Shown: positions 8,683-19,576, numbered from the stretch's first letter. The stretch: 32,345 bases of DNA from Clostridia bacterium (GCA_017504305.1 JAFVRJ010000006.1:1-32345); one strand, 5' to 3'. The notes: generated by a model not told the origin, from the letters alone. Program-made: numbers and translations.

Positions 8683-9981
8683 TTAATTGCCCTCCTCTAA
8701 ATCTAATTTCTTGCTTCTTAAGCCATAGAAAGCATCACTTTCTTCATTAAATGCAAGGCAAATGTTGAAGAGCAATCTACTTACTACAAGTGCGTTGAAC
8801 ATCGAAATTACGATACCGATCAAGAGCGTTACACCGAAACCAACGATCGATGAAGCGCCGAAGATTATCATAACGATAGCACCAAGGATGGTGGTTACGT
8901 TACCGTCGATAATAGCAGTACTTGCTTTCTTAAAGCCGTTATCAACTGAAGTACGGATTGATTTACCGCCGTATAATCTTTCTTCCTTAACTCTTTCGAA
9001 AATAATTACGTTAGCGTCAACAGCCATACCGATTGAAAGAATTACACCTGCGATTGAGGGCAAGGTAAGTTGTACCCACGGTACAAGTGCCAATGCATAG
9101 AAAGTAATGACGGTATAAATGAGGAGTGATGCGCCCGAAACAATAGCCATACCTCTATAAATCAAGAACATTATAATAATGATGATACCTAAACCGATAG
9201 CACCTGCGATCAATGAAATGCTTAAAGCATTTTGACCAAGGGTTGCGGAAATGGTGGAATTTTGTTCAGGGGTAAGCTTAACTGCAAAGGTACCTGCCTT
9301 AAGCTTGATAGCCATATCGCTTGCTTGTTGTTGAGTGTAATTGCCGGTAATAACGGCGTTACCATCGGTAATAGCAGCGTTAACGGTGGGAGCCATAACT
9401 TCTTCACCGTTGATATAAATAGCAATAGTCTTACCAACGTTGTTGGAGGTAGCAGTAGCAAATGCTTCGGTACCTTCAGAGTTAAACTTAAGACTAATTG
9501 CATAAGATGCATCATAAAGAACGGCCGAAGCGTCTTCAAGGTGCTTACCACCTTCGATAAGAACGTTACCCTCTTCGTCACGGAACTCGAGTTCTGCAGG
9601 CTCACCCAATAGAGCCATGAGTGATTCAGTATCTTCAACGGAAGGAACCTCAACACGAAGCTTGTCGTTATCTTGACGAGTAACGGTTGCTTCAGTATAG
9701 CCCTTGGAGCTTAAAAGAGCTTCCAAATTGCTAATGGTGCCACTGACTGCAGCATCTCTTTCATCAGCATCGATATCATCTAAATCCATGCTGTAAACTA
9801 CGTACATACCGCCTTCAAGGTCGAGACCGAGCTTAATGCTCTTGGAAATCCAATAAAAATCGTAATTAGACTTACCGATTGCAAATGAATCTTGACCGTT
9901 TAGCGGGAAAATCAAAAGGGCCAAGCCGATGATAACAACGGCAAGAATGACCGAAATGATTATTGCTTTAACTTTACTCAC
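8683..9981 (-). CDS. secD: protein translocase subunit SecD
   Basis: A 432-aa partner of SecF. It has an N-terminal helix, the LGLDLEGGMYVVY motif, a shortened extracytoplasmic region and a C-terminal block of five helices with DANVIIFERVKEE. I chose the GTG at 9981: a GGAGGC lies 6 nt upstream, and that sequence is inside the reading frame if the ATG at 9999 were used. The mature domain is shorter than in E. coli SecD (about 615 aa), which is usual in Firmicutes. It is transcribed from its own strong promoter at 10011-10039 after the terminator of the ranthipeptide operon. Confidence 0.95.
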   Translation of the reverse strand: MSKVKAIIISVILAVVIIGLALLIFPLNGQDSFAIGKSNYDFYWISKSIKLGLDLEGGMYVVYSMDLDDIDADERDAAVSGTISNLEALLSSKGYTEATVTRQDNDKLRVEVPSVEDTESLMALLGEPAELEFRDEEGNVLIEGGKHLEDASAVLYDASYAISLKFNSEGTEAFATATSNNVGKTIAIYINGEEVMAPTVNAAITDGNAVITGNYTQQQASDMAIKLKAGTFAVKLTPEQNSTISATLGQNALSISLIAGAIGLGIIIIIMFLIYRGMAIVSGASLLIYTVITFYALALVPWVQLTLPSIAGVILSIGMAVDANVIIFERVKEERLYGGKSIRTSVDNGFKKASTAIIDGNVTTILGAIVMIIFGASSIVGFGVTLLIGIVISMFNALVVSRLLFNICLAFNEESDAFYGLRSKKLDLEEGN

Positions 9982-10010
9982 GATTATGCCTCCATGCATT
10001 ATTCTTTGAC

Positions 10011-10039
10011 ATTATAAAGCTTTTAAAAATTAAAGTCAA
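10011..10039 (-). promoter_or_regulatory. secD promoter
   Basis: Minus strand: -35 TTGACT (10034-10039), 17-nt spacer, -10 TATAAT (10011-10016). The leader to the GTG start is about 20 nt. Confidence 0.82.
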
Positions 10040-10075
10040 TAATTATATTATATATTATTAAAAATTAAAGGAAGA

Positions 10076-10110
10076 AAAAATAAAAAACGCAGTCGTTTCA
10101 ACTGCGTTTT
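10076..10110 (-). terminator. terminator of the scfA-scfB operon
   Basis: AAAACGCAGT (10084-10093 on the plus strand) pairs with ACTGCGTTTT (10101-10110); read on the minus strand the stem is followed by a long T-rich tail. It lies about 20 nt after the scfB stop. Confidence 0.88.
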
Positions 10111-10132
10111 ACTGTAATTTAACCATAAATTT

Positions 10133-11485
10133 TTAATTGCGTTCCAAATAAGCAATCGCTAAACTGTTTTCAAGGCGTTTTCTTGTAAGGATGCAAGCTT
10201 GTTCGAATTGACCTTCAATTTTACCCGCAAAGTTTTTAGCGTTCGCTGCACATCCACCACCACAATAATATTTAGCGGGACAATCGGTACAATGTTCTTT
10301 TGCTAAAACGGTGTTTTTTGCAAAACGCGCCCTCATTTGATCGTTGCTTATACCGTCGTAAACGTTACCAAGTAGATATTCTTCTTCACCAACAAACTGA
10401 TGGCACGGGTAAATATCACCTAAGGGTGATACCGCAACGTATTCAGTACCTGCGCCACAACCTGTAAGACGCTTGTTAACGCAAGGACCATGGTCGAGAT
10501 CTATCATATAATGGAAAAAATTAAACCATTTTTCACCCTTACGACGCTCAATATAATGCTCCGCGAGGTTGTCATACTCGTCCATTATTGCTTTAAGATG
10601 TTCCTCTTTGATAACCAGCGGATGATCTTCAGGCAAAACAACTGGTTCAATCGAAATTTGATCGAATCCTTTATCGTTTAAATCGAGTATATCCTTACAA
10701 AAATCAAGGTTTTTAGCAGTAAAAGTGCCTCTTACGTAGTACTTTTTATCCCCTCTTACCTTTCTAAACGCTATTGCGTTTTTCAAAACTACGTCGTAGT
10801 TTGGATTACCTGTTGGAGATTTACGAACGGCATCGTGTACACACTTGCGCCCGTCAATACTTAAAACGACGTTATCCATTTCCTCGTTTAACCAAGCAAT
10901 ATTATCGTCGTTAAGAAGCAAACAGTTAGTCGTCATTGTAAAGCTAAAGCGCTTGCCTACTTTTTCAGCCTCTGCTTTTGCATACTCAACTATACCTTTT
11001 ACAACGTCAAGATTTAAAAGAGGTTCGCCACCGAAAAAGTCGACTTCAAGGTTCTTTTTGATACCACACTCTTTAAGCAATAAGTCAATGGCCTTTTTAC
11101 CAACTTCAAGACTCATATAATCACGAGCGGTATCGTAAGTACCATCGTGCGCAAAGCAGTATTCGCAACGCATGTTACAATCGTGGCAAATATGCAAACA
11201 CATGGCCTTAAGATACTTATAACTCTTGTTAAAAGCCGTAATTTGTGGTTTTGCATTAAGTACACCCTCTTGTTCGAGTTCATCAATTTCACCACAAACT
11301 TCCGACTTAATAGCGTCGTCTAAAGCATTGTAATCGGATAACTCATCGGGCGTAAGATCGATTGCATACTTGTTTTTTGCACACAAAAAAGCGACATAGT
11401 CTACGTTAAGTAAACTGCCGCTTTCAATATCCCATAAAAAATATAACGGCTTACCGTTATGAGTATATCGGAAAGTATGAACCAT
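10133..11485 (-). CDS. scfB: SCIFF/ranthipeptide radical SAM-SPASM maturase
   Basis: A 450-aa radical SAM enzyme that installs sulfur-to-carbon thioether links on the SCIFF precursor encoded just upstream. The N-terminal 90 residues look like a RiPP precursor-recognition domain. The radical SAM cluster motif CxxxCxxC is at C103, C107, C110, followed by the GGEP motif. The C-terminal SPASM region is cysteine-rich (GCGAGTEY, PCHQF, CTDCPAKYYCGGGC) and should hold two auxiliary iron-sulfur clusters. Length and motif order match the six-Cys maturase family (TIGR03974 type; CteB in Clostridium thermocellum). The gene begins 15 nt after the scfA stop with only a weak ribosome binding site, which could keep enzyme below substrate levels. 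The assignment rests on both the protein and its neighbour. Confidence 0.95.
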   Translation of the reverse strand: MVHTFRYTHNGKPLYFLWDIESGSLLNVDYVAFLCAKNKYAIDLTPDELSDYNALDDAIKSEVCGEIDELEQEGVLNAKPQITAFNKSYKYLKAMCLHICHDCNMRCEYCFAHDGTYDTARDYMSLEVGKKAIDLLLKECGIKKNLEVDFFGGEPLLNLDVVKGIVEYAKAEAEKVGKRFSFTMTTNCLLLNDDNIAWLNEEMDNVVLSIDGRKCVHDAVRKSPTGNPNYDVVLKNAIAFRKVRGDKKYYVRGTFTAKNLDFCKDILDLNDKGFDQISIEPVVLPEDHPLVIKEEHLKAIMDEYDNLAEHYIERRKGEKWFNFFHYMIDLDHGPCVNKRLTGCGAGTEYVAVSPLGDIYPCHQFVGEEEYLLGNVYDGISNDQMRARFAKNTVLAKEHCTDCPAKYYCGGGCAANAKNFAGKIEGQFEQACILTRKRLENSLAIAYLERN

Positions 11486-11500
11486 TTATATTTTTAGGAA

Positions 11501-11671
11501 TTAGTCCTCGTTTTTAACGGTTTTGTTGATTTTTTCTTCTTTAGCGCAAGCTTGGTTACCTACGGTGCAGCTGGTTTTGCATGCGGATTGGCAGCTGGCT
11601 TGGCACTCGCCACAACCGATTTCGTGGTTTTTGGTTAAGGACTTCTTGGTGATAATTTCGATATGCTTCAT
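11501..11671 (-). CDS. scfA: SCIFF ranthipeptide precursor (six cysteines in forty-five)
   Basis: A 56-aa ribosomally made peptide precursor. The leader begins MKHIEIITKKSLTKN and the core carries six cysteines (C20, C23, C27, C31, C35, C42) in the family pattern CGECQASCQSACKTSC. This family is almost universal in Clostridia, and its mature forms contain thioether crosslinks. A role in signalling or metabolic control has been proposed for ranthipeptides. The ATG at 11671 is chosen because GGAGG sits 8 nt upstream; a longer in-frame start at 11719 would bury that site. An acidic, lysine-rich tail of about 14 residues follows the last cysteine. It has its own promoter and is cotranscribed with scfB. 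Confidence 0.96.
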   Translation of the reverse strand: MKHIEIITKKSLTKNHEIGCGECQASCQSACKTSCTVGNQACAKEEKINKTVKNED

Positions 11672-11701
11672 TTTAAAGCCTCCGTGAATTTTATATATTT
11701 C

Positions 11702-11730
11702 ATTATATATGCGTTCCAAATAAAAATCAA
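11702..11730 (-). promoter_or_regulatory. scfA-scfB promoter
   Basis: Minus strand: -35 TTGATT (11725-11730), 17-nt spacer, -10 TATAAT (11702-11707), about 30 nt before the scfA ATG. The upstream side faces the divergent membrane protein gene. Confidence 0.78.
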
Positions 11731-11775
11731 GTCATATCTTCTAATTAAAAAACATAAATTAAATTTGGAGGCAAT

Positions 11776-12183
11776 ATGAAAATCAATCAATTAAAAATGA
11801 AAAAAATTAGTTTCGATAAATCGATAATAACAGATACTCTCAAAAGTAGTATTATCGCACTTGTTATAACTCTACTTTGTGTATTGATATTCGGCATTAT
11901 TCTAAAATTTGTTGACGTACCGTCAAACGTTATTAAGCCTATAAATCAAGTGATTAAAATCATAAGCCTTTTGACTGGATGTTTAATCGGCTTCAAAAAC
12001 AAATCGATTGGAGCAATTAAAGGCGGACTTACAGGGGTAATTTACACCCTATTGTCAATGTTTATTTTCCTAATCATTGGCGTTAAGTTAAATCAATCGT
12101 TTAATTGGATTGATATATTATTCGGTATGGTTATTGGCGTTATTTGTGGAATTATAAGCGTAAATACAGGTAAAAGAGCATAA
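11776..12183 (+). CDS. small four-helix membrane protein, TIGR04086-like
   Basis: A 135-aa very hydrophobic protein with about four membrane helices (roughly residues 24-46, 59-76, 81-104, 109-130) joined by short loops, and a lysine-rich N-terminus likely on the cytoplasmic side. Its GxxxGxxxG-like segment (GCLIGFKNKSIGAIKGGLTG) and overall shape fit the clostridial family TIGR04086, often found beside SCIFF genes. Function is unknown; immunity to, or export of, the ranthipeptide is a possibility but only an inference from position. The start has GGAGG 6 nt upstream. It is divergent from scfA across a gap of about 104 nt and convergent with yajC. Confidence 0.78.
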   Translation: MKINQLKMKKISFDKSIITDTLKSSIIALVITLLCVLIFGIILKFVDVPSNVIKPINQVIKIISLLTGCLIGFKNKSIGAIKGGLTGVIYTLLSMFIFLIIGVKLNQSFNWIDILFGMVIGVICGIISVNTGKRA

Positions 12184-12212
12184 AAAAAGCGCACTTCGTT
12201 TGAAGTGCGCTT
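12182..12212. terminator. bidirectional terminator between the TIGR04086-like gene and yajC
   Basis: An 11-bp perfect stem (AAGCGCACTTC with GAAGTGCGCTT) and a GTTT loop. The minus-strand side ends in seven T residues, so it is strongest for yajC; the plus-strand side has the weaker tail AAATTTTA. Confidence 0.88.
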
Positions 12213-12227
12213 AAATTTTAATAAAGA

Positions 12228-12524
12228 TTAAAGCTTGGAACGTACTGCATTTTTAACGATAACTACGTTTACAGGAGCTTCATCGGTACCAACGTTAATA
12301 GTGTAACGATCGGTATCAGTGTTGATTTCAGTAATAGTTCCAACAAAACCACCGATGGTCATAATTTTATCGCCAACAGTGATGCTGTTCATCATATCTT
12401 GCATTTTTTTCTTTTGTTTACGTTGGGGAATAACAGTCATAACAATCATAATGACGAAGAAAACGCCCAAAATTGCTATCATAACCCAGCTATTGCCACC
12501 TTCATTTGCTAATAAATTAAACAT
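12228..12524 (-). CDS. yajC: preprotein translocase accessory subunit YajC
   Basis: A 98-aa single-pass membrane protein of the Sec holo-translocon. It has a short N-terminus, one membrane helix (about 13-33), a basic patch (PQRKQKKKMQ) and a small cytosolic domain starting SITVGDKIMTIGGFVGTI, which is the family signature. AAGGAG lies 7 nt before the ATG. It is physically separated from secDF by the ranthipeptide genes here but belongs to the same clostridial neighbourhood. It has its own promoter at 12556-12584 and a strong terminator. Confidence 0.95.
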   Translation of the reverse strand: MFNLLANEGGNSWVMIAILGVFFVIMIVMTVIPQRKQKKKMQDMMNSITVGDKIMTIGGFVGTITEINTDTDRYTINVGTDEAPVNVVIVKNAVRSKL

Positions 12525-12555
12525 AATGACTCCTTAAATTTGGTTTTCTTTGGCT

Positions 12556-12584
12556 ATAATATCATAAAGTCATAATTTTTGCAA
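12556..12584 (-). promoter_or_regulatory. yajC promoter
   Basis: Minus strand: -35 TTGCAA (12579-12584), 17-nt spacer, -10 TATTAT (12556-12561), about 32 nt before the ATG. Confidence 0.62.
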
Positions 12585-12601
12585 TACATTTTTTATTAAT
12601 A

Positions 12602-12644
12602 TTTTACGCTTATCGTGTAATATATAACGATTTTTGGCGTAAAA
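12602..12644. repeat. nested inverted repeat between tgt and yajC
   Basis: An outer 8-bp arm TTTTACGC (12602-12609) pairs with GCGTAAAA (12637-12644), and an inner 5-bp arm ATCGT (12612-12616) pairs with ACGAT (12627-12631). No proper T-run follows on either strand, so it is not a standard terminator. It could be an mRNA 3'-end stabiliser for the ruv-queA-tgt transcript or an operator. Confidence 0.5.
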
Positions 12645-12645
12645 A

Positions 12646-14792
<2,147 letters not shown>

Positions 14793-14800
<8 letters not shown>

Positions 14801-15893
14801 TATGATCACCTGAATTCCAATTTAACAAATTTCTTTCAACAGCTTTATTGCCGTAGGTATACCCTAAATGCTCGTAAGCACCCTTTAGAACGATTCTACC
14901 GCGAGGAGTACGTGCAATAAACCCTAATTGCATCAAGAAAGGCTCGTAAACATCTTCAATGGTTTGTGGTTCCTCACCCGTTGCGGCAGCAAGAGTATCG
15001 AGACCAACGGGACCACCGTCAAACTTTTCGATCATAGTTGAAAGAATTGTTCTATCAACGTTATTTAGACCCAATTTATCTACTTCTAACCTTAATAAAG
15101 CTTTATCCGCTATTTCGACAGTTACTGTCGGAGAACCCTCGAATTGAGCAAAGTCACGAACACGCTTTAAGAGTCTATTCGCAATTCTCGGAGTGCCACG
15201 TGAACGGCTTGCAATTTCAATACAAGCTTTATCGTCAATATTCACGTTCAAAATCTTTGCAGAACGTCTAACGATTAAAGCAAGTTGTTCAGGAGTATAC
15301 AACTCAAGACGACAAATTATACCGAATCTATCGCGTAATGGCGCGGAAATATTACCGGCTTTTGTGGTTGCGCCAACGAGAGTGAAAGGCTCGATATTGA
15401 GCTTCATAACGCGTGCAGAAGGACCTTGACCGATGGTAAAATCAACGACAAAATCTTCCATTGCAGGATAGAGTAGTTCTTCGGTGGTACGATTTAACCT
15501 ATGGATTTCATCAACAAAAAATACGGCGTTTCCACGTAAGTTTGACAAACTTGCAACCAAATCTGCATTTTTTTCAAAGGCAGGGCCTGAACTTGACTTA
15601 ATATCAACGCCCATCTCGTTAGCAATAATTTTGCTTAAAGTCGTCTTACCGAGCCCGGGAGGTCCATATAAAAGAACGTGGTCGAGCGCCTCCCCTCTTT
15701 CCTTTGCACTATGAATAAATACTCTTAAGTTTTCCTTGATTTTATCTTGACCAACGTATTCGTCTAAAGTAGTCGGACGAAGAATATTATCGTTGATATC
15801 GGTAGGTAGCTCATCAGGAGAAGTTACGTGTTCATTTACAGCGTAATCAGAGTAATCCGTAGGTTTATAATCATTAAATCTATCGTCAAACAT
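14793..15893 (-). CDS. ruvB: Holliday junction branch-migration ATPase RuvB
   Basis: A 366-aa AAA+ motor that drives branch migration with RuvA. Walker A GPPGLGKT (77-84), Walker B VDEIH (127-131) and sensor/arginine-finger region GPSARV are present, with a C-terminal winged helix binding DNA (FIARTPRGR). The N-terminal 30 residues before the first conserved block are slightly longer and more acidic than usual. Its ATG shares one base with the ruvA stop (TAATG), indicating translational coupling. Confidence 0.97.
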
Positions 15894-16492
15894 TATTTAT
15901 CCATTCTCCTTAATGCGTTAAGAATAAGCTCTTCGAGCGTATCCGATTCTTTACGAGCTTGAGAAACAAGCATAGCAGCTTCCGATTGGGTAACGCCAAG
16001 AGATCGAAGTGCCGTAATAGCTTCGGTACTCATCGCGTCCATACCAACAACGTTTACGCTAACCTCGCCGGAAATGTAGTCAGTTTCGGGCATAGCAAGT
16101 TTTTCTTTAAGCTCAAGGACCAGTCTTTCGGCAATCTTTTTGCCTACTCCCTTGATTTTAGCAATAGCTTTAACGTCACCTGTTGCTATGCATACTGCAA
16201 GATTTTCAGGTAGCATGCCAGATAAAATACCTATAGCGGCTTTAGGGCCAACACCCGTAACGGTTATAAGCTTAAGGAAAAGAGCCTTTTCTTCGCGAGA
16301 ATAAAAGCCGAACAAACTCATTTCGTCCTCTCGAACGTTCAAATAAGCGTGCAATTTGATTTTATTACCAACGGTAGGAAGTTTGTTGAGGGTATTGATC
16401 GAAACACAAATTTCGTAGCCCACTCCGCCTACGTCGATTGTAACGTAATTATTTTCGATATTTACTAATTGACCGGAAATATAAGAATACAT
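15893..16492 (-). CDS. ruvA: Holliday junction-binding protein RuvA
   Basis: A 199-aa protein that forms tetramers on four-way junctions and loads RuvB. It has an N-terminal OB fold (about 1-62), tandem helix-hairpin-helix motifs ([16 protein letters not shown] and [16 protein letters not shown]) and a C-terminal RuvB-binding three-helix domain (about 150-199, [17 protein letters not shown]). Normal length. Its ATG overlaps the ruvC stop as TAATG, the same joint as between ruvA and ruvB. Confidence 0.97.
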   Translation of the reverse strand: MYSYISGQLVNIENNYVTIDVGGVGYEICVSINTLNKLPTVGNKIKLHAYLNVREDEMSLFGFYSREEKALFLKLITVTGVGPKAAIGILSGMLPENLAVCIATGDVKAIAKIKGVGKKIAERLVLELKEKLAMPETDYISGEVSVNVVGMDAMSTEAITALRSLGVTQSEAAMLVSQARKESDTLEELILNALRRMDK

Positions 16493-16986
16493 TAATGAAC
16501 TCCAAAGTCACCTAAATTAGGGTTAGTTTGTGCGTGTGTGATTGCAACGGCTAAAGCATCTGCAGCATCATCGGGTTTAGGTATGGTTGAAAGACCAAGC
16601 ATCACTTTAACCATCATTTGTATTTGATGTTTTTCCGCTCTACCGTAACCGGTAATTGCTTGTTTTATTTGCATAGGCGTATACTCAAAAAGTGGTATAT
16701 TTTTGCTTTCAGCAACGTATAACACCACTCCACGAGCTTCCGCGACCATAATAGCTGTCTTTTGGTTGTTTTGGAAGAACAATTCTTCTACTGCAACGGC
16801 ATCCGGTTTATAGTGATTAATGAGTCCGGAAATTTGATCGCCTATGTATTTAAGTCTTTCAGGAAACCGCTTAAATTTAGGCGTTTCAATAGCACCGTAG
16901 GCAATAGCCTTATGCTTAATGCCGTCGGTCCAAATAACGCCAAAACCTAAAATACCATATCCCGGATCAATACCTAATATAACCAT
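16492..16986 (-). CDS. ruvC: Holliday junction resolvase RuvC
   Basis: A 164-aa endonuclease that cuts Holliday junctions symmetrically. The RNase H-fold catalytic acids are in place: D7 (GIDPG), E67 (VEELFF), D140 and D143 (DDAADALA). First gene of the ruvC-ruvA-ruvB-queA-tgt operon. There is no Shine-Dalgarno before the ATG, and the best promoter -10 box lies only 8 nt upstream, so the mRNA may be leaderless. No other start codon fits. Confidence 0.97.
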   Translation of the reverse strand: MVILGIDPGYGILGFGVIWTDGIKHKAIAYGAIETPKFKRFPERLKYIGDQISGLINHYKPDAVAVEELFFQNNQKTAIMVAEARGVVLYVAESKNIPLFEYTPMQIKQAITGYGRAEKHQIQMMVKVMLGLSTIPKPDDAADALAVAITHAQTNPNLGDFGVH

Positions 16987-16994
16987 ACGTATTT

Positions 16995-17023
16995 ATATTA
17001 CTTTATTTAATATAAATAGTCAA
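16995..17023 (-). promoter_or_regulatory. ruvC operon promoter, very close to the ATG
   Basis: Minus strand: -35 TTGACT (17018-17023), 17-nt spacer, -10 TAATAT (16995-17000). Only 8 nt separate the -10 box from the ruvC ATG, which puts the expected transcription start at or next to the start codon. Confidence 0.68.
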
Positions 17024-17027
17024 GAAA

Positions 17028-17054
17028 ACAAAAATAAAAGCCCTTATTGGGCTT
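17028..17054 (-). terminator. terminator of the TM1266-like/ABC importer operon
   Basis: AAGCCC (17038-17043) pairs with GGGCTT (17049-17054), loop TTATT; read on the minus strand the tail is T-rich. It begins 1 nt after the ATPase stop. Confidence 0.8.
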
Positions 17055-17055
17055 G

Positions 17056-17754
17056 TTATTTTTCGAGCGCTTTCAATATTTTATCAGCAAGCGGAGCAAT
17101 TTCGTTATTATTAATCGACCTATTTGCCTGCGGAATAGTGATTTTTTCATCCAAAACCATGTTAATAGGATTTCCGTCAAATACTATTACTCTGTCAGCC
17201 AAAAGCAATGCTTCATTTACGTCGTGAGTAATAAGCAGAACGGTACGTTGATCTTTACTCAACAATTTAAGAAAATATTTTTGTAATCGGTTTTTCAACG
17301 AGGTATCAAGCCCTCTAAAAGGCTCGTCCATAAGAATATATTTTGCAGGGTATAAAAATCCCCTTGCTATTGCAACTCTTTGAGCCATACCGGTAGAAAG
17401 TGCCTTTGGATAGGCATTAAGCTCCTTTTCCATCTCAAGCTCTTTCAATATTGCAAAAATGCTATTATTTAGCAATTCTTTATTAGCAATAAGATGTTTT
17501 ACCGCATACTCTAAATTTTGCTTTACAGTTAGAGCCGGTATTAAGGAACTTTCGCCAAAAACGTATGAAACGCTACCCTCTTTTATAATTTCACCTGAAT
17601 AATCGGTAAGCCCCGCAATCATTTTTAGTAACGTAGTTTTACCTATGCCGGATGCACCCATAACTGCAGTAATGGTGTTTTTCTCAAGATGTAAACTAAA
17701 ATTATCAAAAATGACTTTGTCGCCATAGCTTTTGGAGACGTTATTAATTTTCAT
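17056..17754 (-). CDS. ABC importer ATPase (nitrate/sulfonate/thiamine-precursor type)
   Basis: A 232-aa nucleotide-binding subunit of a Type I importer. Walker A GASGIGKT (33-40), signature LSTGM (119-123), Walker B LMDEP (141-145), D-loop GLD and switch H177 are present, so it should be active. The Q-loop reads YVFGESS, with glycine where glutamine is usual. Its ATG overlaps the permease stop by 11 nt. With the permease and lipoprotein upstream it forms a complete SsuABC/TauABC/ThiXYZ-like importer. Substrate unknown. Confidence 0.92.
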   Translation of the reverse strand: MKINNVSKSYGDKVIFDNFSLHLEKNTITAVMGASGIGKTTLLKMIAGLTDYSGEIIKEGSVSYVFGESSLIPALTVKQNLEYAVKHLIANKELLNNSIFAILKELEMEKELNAYPKALSTGMAQRVAIARGFLYPAKYILMDEPFRGLDTSLKNRLQKYFLKLLSKDQRTVLLITHDVNEALLLADRVIVFDGNPINMVLDEKITIPQANRSINNNEIAPLADKILKALEK

Positions 17755-18520
17755 TATCCCACCTCACAACAAACTTTTTGACAAGTACGAAAACTCCCTC
17801 TATTAAATAACTCAAAGCAACCGCGGCAATCGTCCATGCAAGTAAACTTGCAGTATCAAAATTTAAGCTATGGCCTTGCATATAAATTCCGATAGACTTT
17901 GCGGTATGAGCCAAGACCTCGCTTGCAATAGTAATTTTAACACCAAATGATGCACTCGACCTCATTGCATCAAGCGATTGAGGCGCTATCGACGGAAGAT
18001 AGAGGTGCGTGATTTGTCTTTTGATCGGCACGTTAAAGGCTTTTGACATGTCTATTAATTGTCTATCGACGTTATCCAATGCACTTTTAAATGCAGAATA
18101 TAACGATGGGAACAATATTAGGAAGGTAATAAGAATCGGCGAACTGAAAGACGTAAGCCAAATTATTGCAAGCAATATAATAGACATTGTCGGCACAGAC
18201 CGCACAATAACTATGATCGGATTAATAATCTTTGCAAATTGAGGTACAAGATAGGCAATAACTGCAACAATCGATGCAAGCAACGTAGATATTAAAAAAC
18301 TAATTATTGCCCTCAACAACGTATTACCAATTGCCACCCAAAATTTAGCGTCCCCAAGTAACAAAAAGAATTGTTTAATGGCCTCGAAAGGTGTAGGCAA
18401 TATGAGTTCTATATCAACAATTTTTGAGGCGATAAACCATATAAGCAGGAAGATGCATACCCCGATTAAAGGGTATGCAACGTTCAACAGTTTAGATGAT
18501 TTAAAATTGATTTTTTTCAC
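17744..18520 (-). CDS. ABC importer permease (SsuC/TauC-like)
   Basis: A 258-aa membrane subunit with about six helices and the binding-protein-dependent transport fold. The coupling-helix region that docks on the ATPase is visible around residues 165-185 (DMSKAFNVPIKRQITHLYLPSIAP), the usual EAA position. Translation probably starts at the GTG at 18520 with AAAGG upstream, 10 nt after the lipoprotein stop. The family carries sulfonates, nitrate, bicarbonate, pyrimidine precursors and similar small solutes. Confidence 0.92.
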   Translation of the reverse strand: MKKINFKSSKLLNVAYPLIGVCIFLLIWFIASKIVDIELILPTPFEAIKQFFLLLGDAKFWVAIGNTLLRAIISFLISTLLASIVAVIAYLVPQFAKIINPIIVIVRSVPTMSIILLAIIWLTSFSSPILITFLILFPSLYSAFKSALDNVDRQLIDMSKAFNVPIKRQITHLYLPSIAPQSLDAMRSSASFGVKITIASEVLAHTAKSIGIYMQGHSLNFDTASLLAWTIAAVALSYLIEGVFVLVKKFVVRWDNEN

Positions 18521-18530
18521 TGCCTTTAAA

Positions 18531-19565
18531 TTATCCTAAATGATAAAAGTCATCGTTTGGAATACTATTTCCAACAGTTGTGGGATCGAAAGCGTACAAG
18601 GAGCTCAAATAAGTATTTACACCGCTCTTTGCTTGTGAAGCTTTAACGACCTTAATGTTACATCTTTCAACGACTTCAGATTTAAGGTTTTTCAACGATA
18701 CGGAACCTGCGTCTTGTAGTGCTACCAAAGCATCTGCCGTATTGGTTTTTACCCAAGTAGAAGATTCTTCCATTTTAGCAATAAACCAATTGATAAAATC
18801 GGCGTGTTCTTCAGACAAAAGATCGTTTTTAACAAACACACTTGCTTGAGGTAATCCACCAACCGTAGAGGTAACTTCGTTCCAAACGTCTTGAATAGAA
18901 AGTTGGGTGGTGGTTCCGGTGGCGTTGTTTGCATTGGTAACAGCAGGCTCACCTAAAATGCCGAATTCTGCCTTATTGGTTTTAAATAATCCAATAAGTT
19001 GTGAACCCTCTTGAACGTATTTTAAGTTAACGTAGCCAGCATTTTCTTCAGCATTTTCTTGGTAAGGGATTTCATAGTGATCCAATATATACTTAAAAGT
19101 ATATCCGGGGGTAGCCGCTTGACCAATGTTGTAAACAGTCTTTCCTTTTAAGGAATTGAGCTTTTGCTCAGTAGAGTCGCCAACTAAGTTTTGCTTTCCA
19201 ACCATATAAAGCGCGCCTTGAACTGCAGTTGCAACAAGTTTAATGCTATGTGTTTTATTATATAAAGTTGCGCCTAAATTGGTGGGAGCAATAGCTATAT
19301 TAGCCTCTCCGTTGGATAACTTTGCGCCGATTGCTTGAGCGCCACTTACGATTTCATAGCTCAAATTATAGCCATCATACGCCGGTTTATCGGCAAGAAG
19401 CTTTGCGATAGTGATAGCCGGAGAACCGTCAGGAACAACCACCTTGACGTTTATAGGATCGGCGCCATCATTATCGCCTTTATCTTTACAGCCTATTAAA
19501 AACAATGAAAACAAGCTGCATATTAATATGATTGAAACAATAGAAGTAATAACTTTTTTATTCAT
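18531..19565 (-). CDS. ABC importer substrate-binding lipoprotein (NMT1/THI5-like)
   Basis: A 344-aa extracytoplasmic solute receptor. The signal peptide runs about 1-25 and ends in the lipobox LIGC, with lipidated C26 followed by a charged linker (KDKGDNDGAD). The mature part starts VKVVVPDGSPAITIAKLL, the typical first strand of the NMT1/THI5 and SsuA-like periplasmic fold, and has SGAQAIGAKLSNGEANIAIAP as the hinge-side motif. The ligand cannot be read from sequence; no TPP riboswitch motif precedes the operon, which argues weakly against a thiamine precursor. GGAGG lies 8 nt before the ATG. Confidence 0.9.
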   Translation of the reverse strand: MNKKVITSIVSIILICSLFSLFLIGCKDKGDNDGADPINVKVVVPDGSPAITIAKLLADKPAYDGYNLSYEIVSGAQAIGAKLSNGEANIAIAPTNLGATLYNKTHSIKLVATAVQGALYMVGKQNLVGDSTEQKLNSLKGKTVYNIGQAATPGYTFKYILDHYEIPYQENAEENAGYVNLKYVQEGSQLIGLFKTNKAEFGILGEPAVTNANNATGTTTQLSIQDVWNEVTSTVGGLPQASVFVKNDLLSEEHADFINWFIAKMEESSTWVKTNTADALVALQDAGSVSLKNLKSEVVERCNIKVVKASQAKSGVNTYLSSLYAFDPTTVGNSIPNDDFYHLG

Positions 19566-19576
19566 AATAAGCCTCC

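Noticed and set aside
9222..9656. Long frames on both strands inside secD
   Set aside because: Both are shadows of the secD coding sequence; composition and lack of ribosome binding sites agree.
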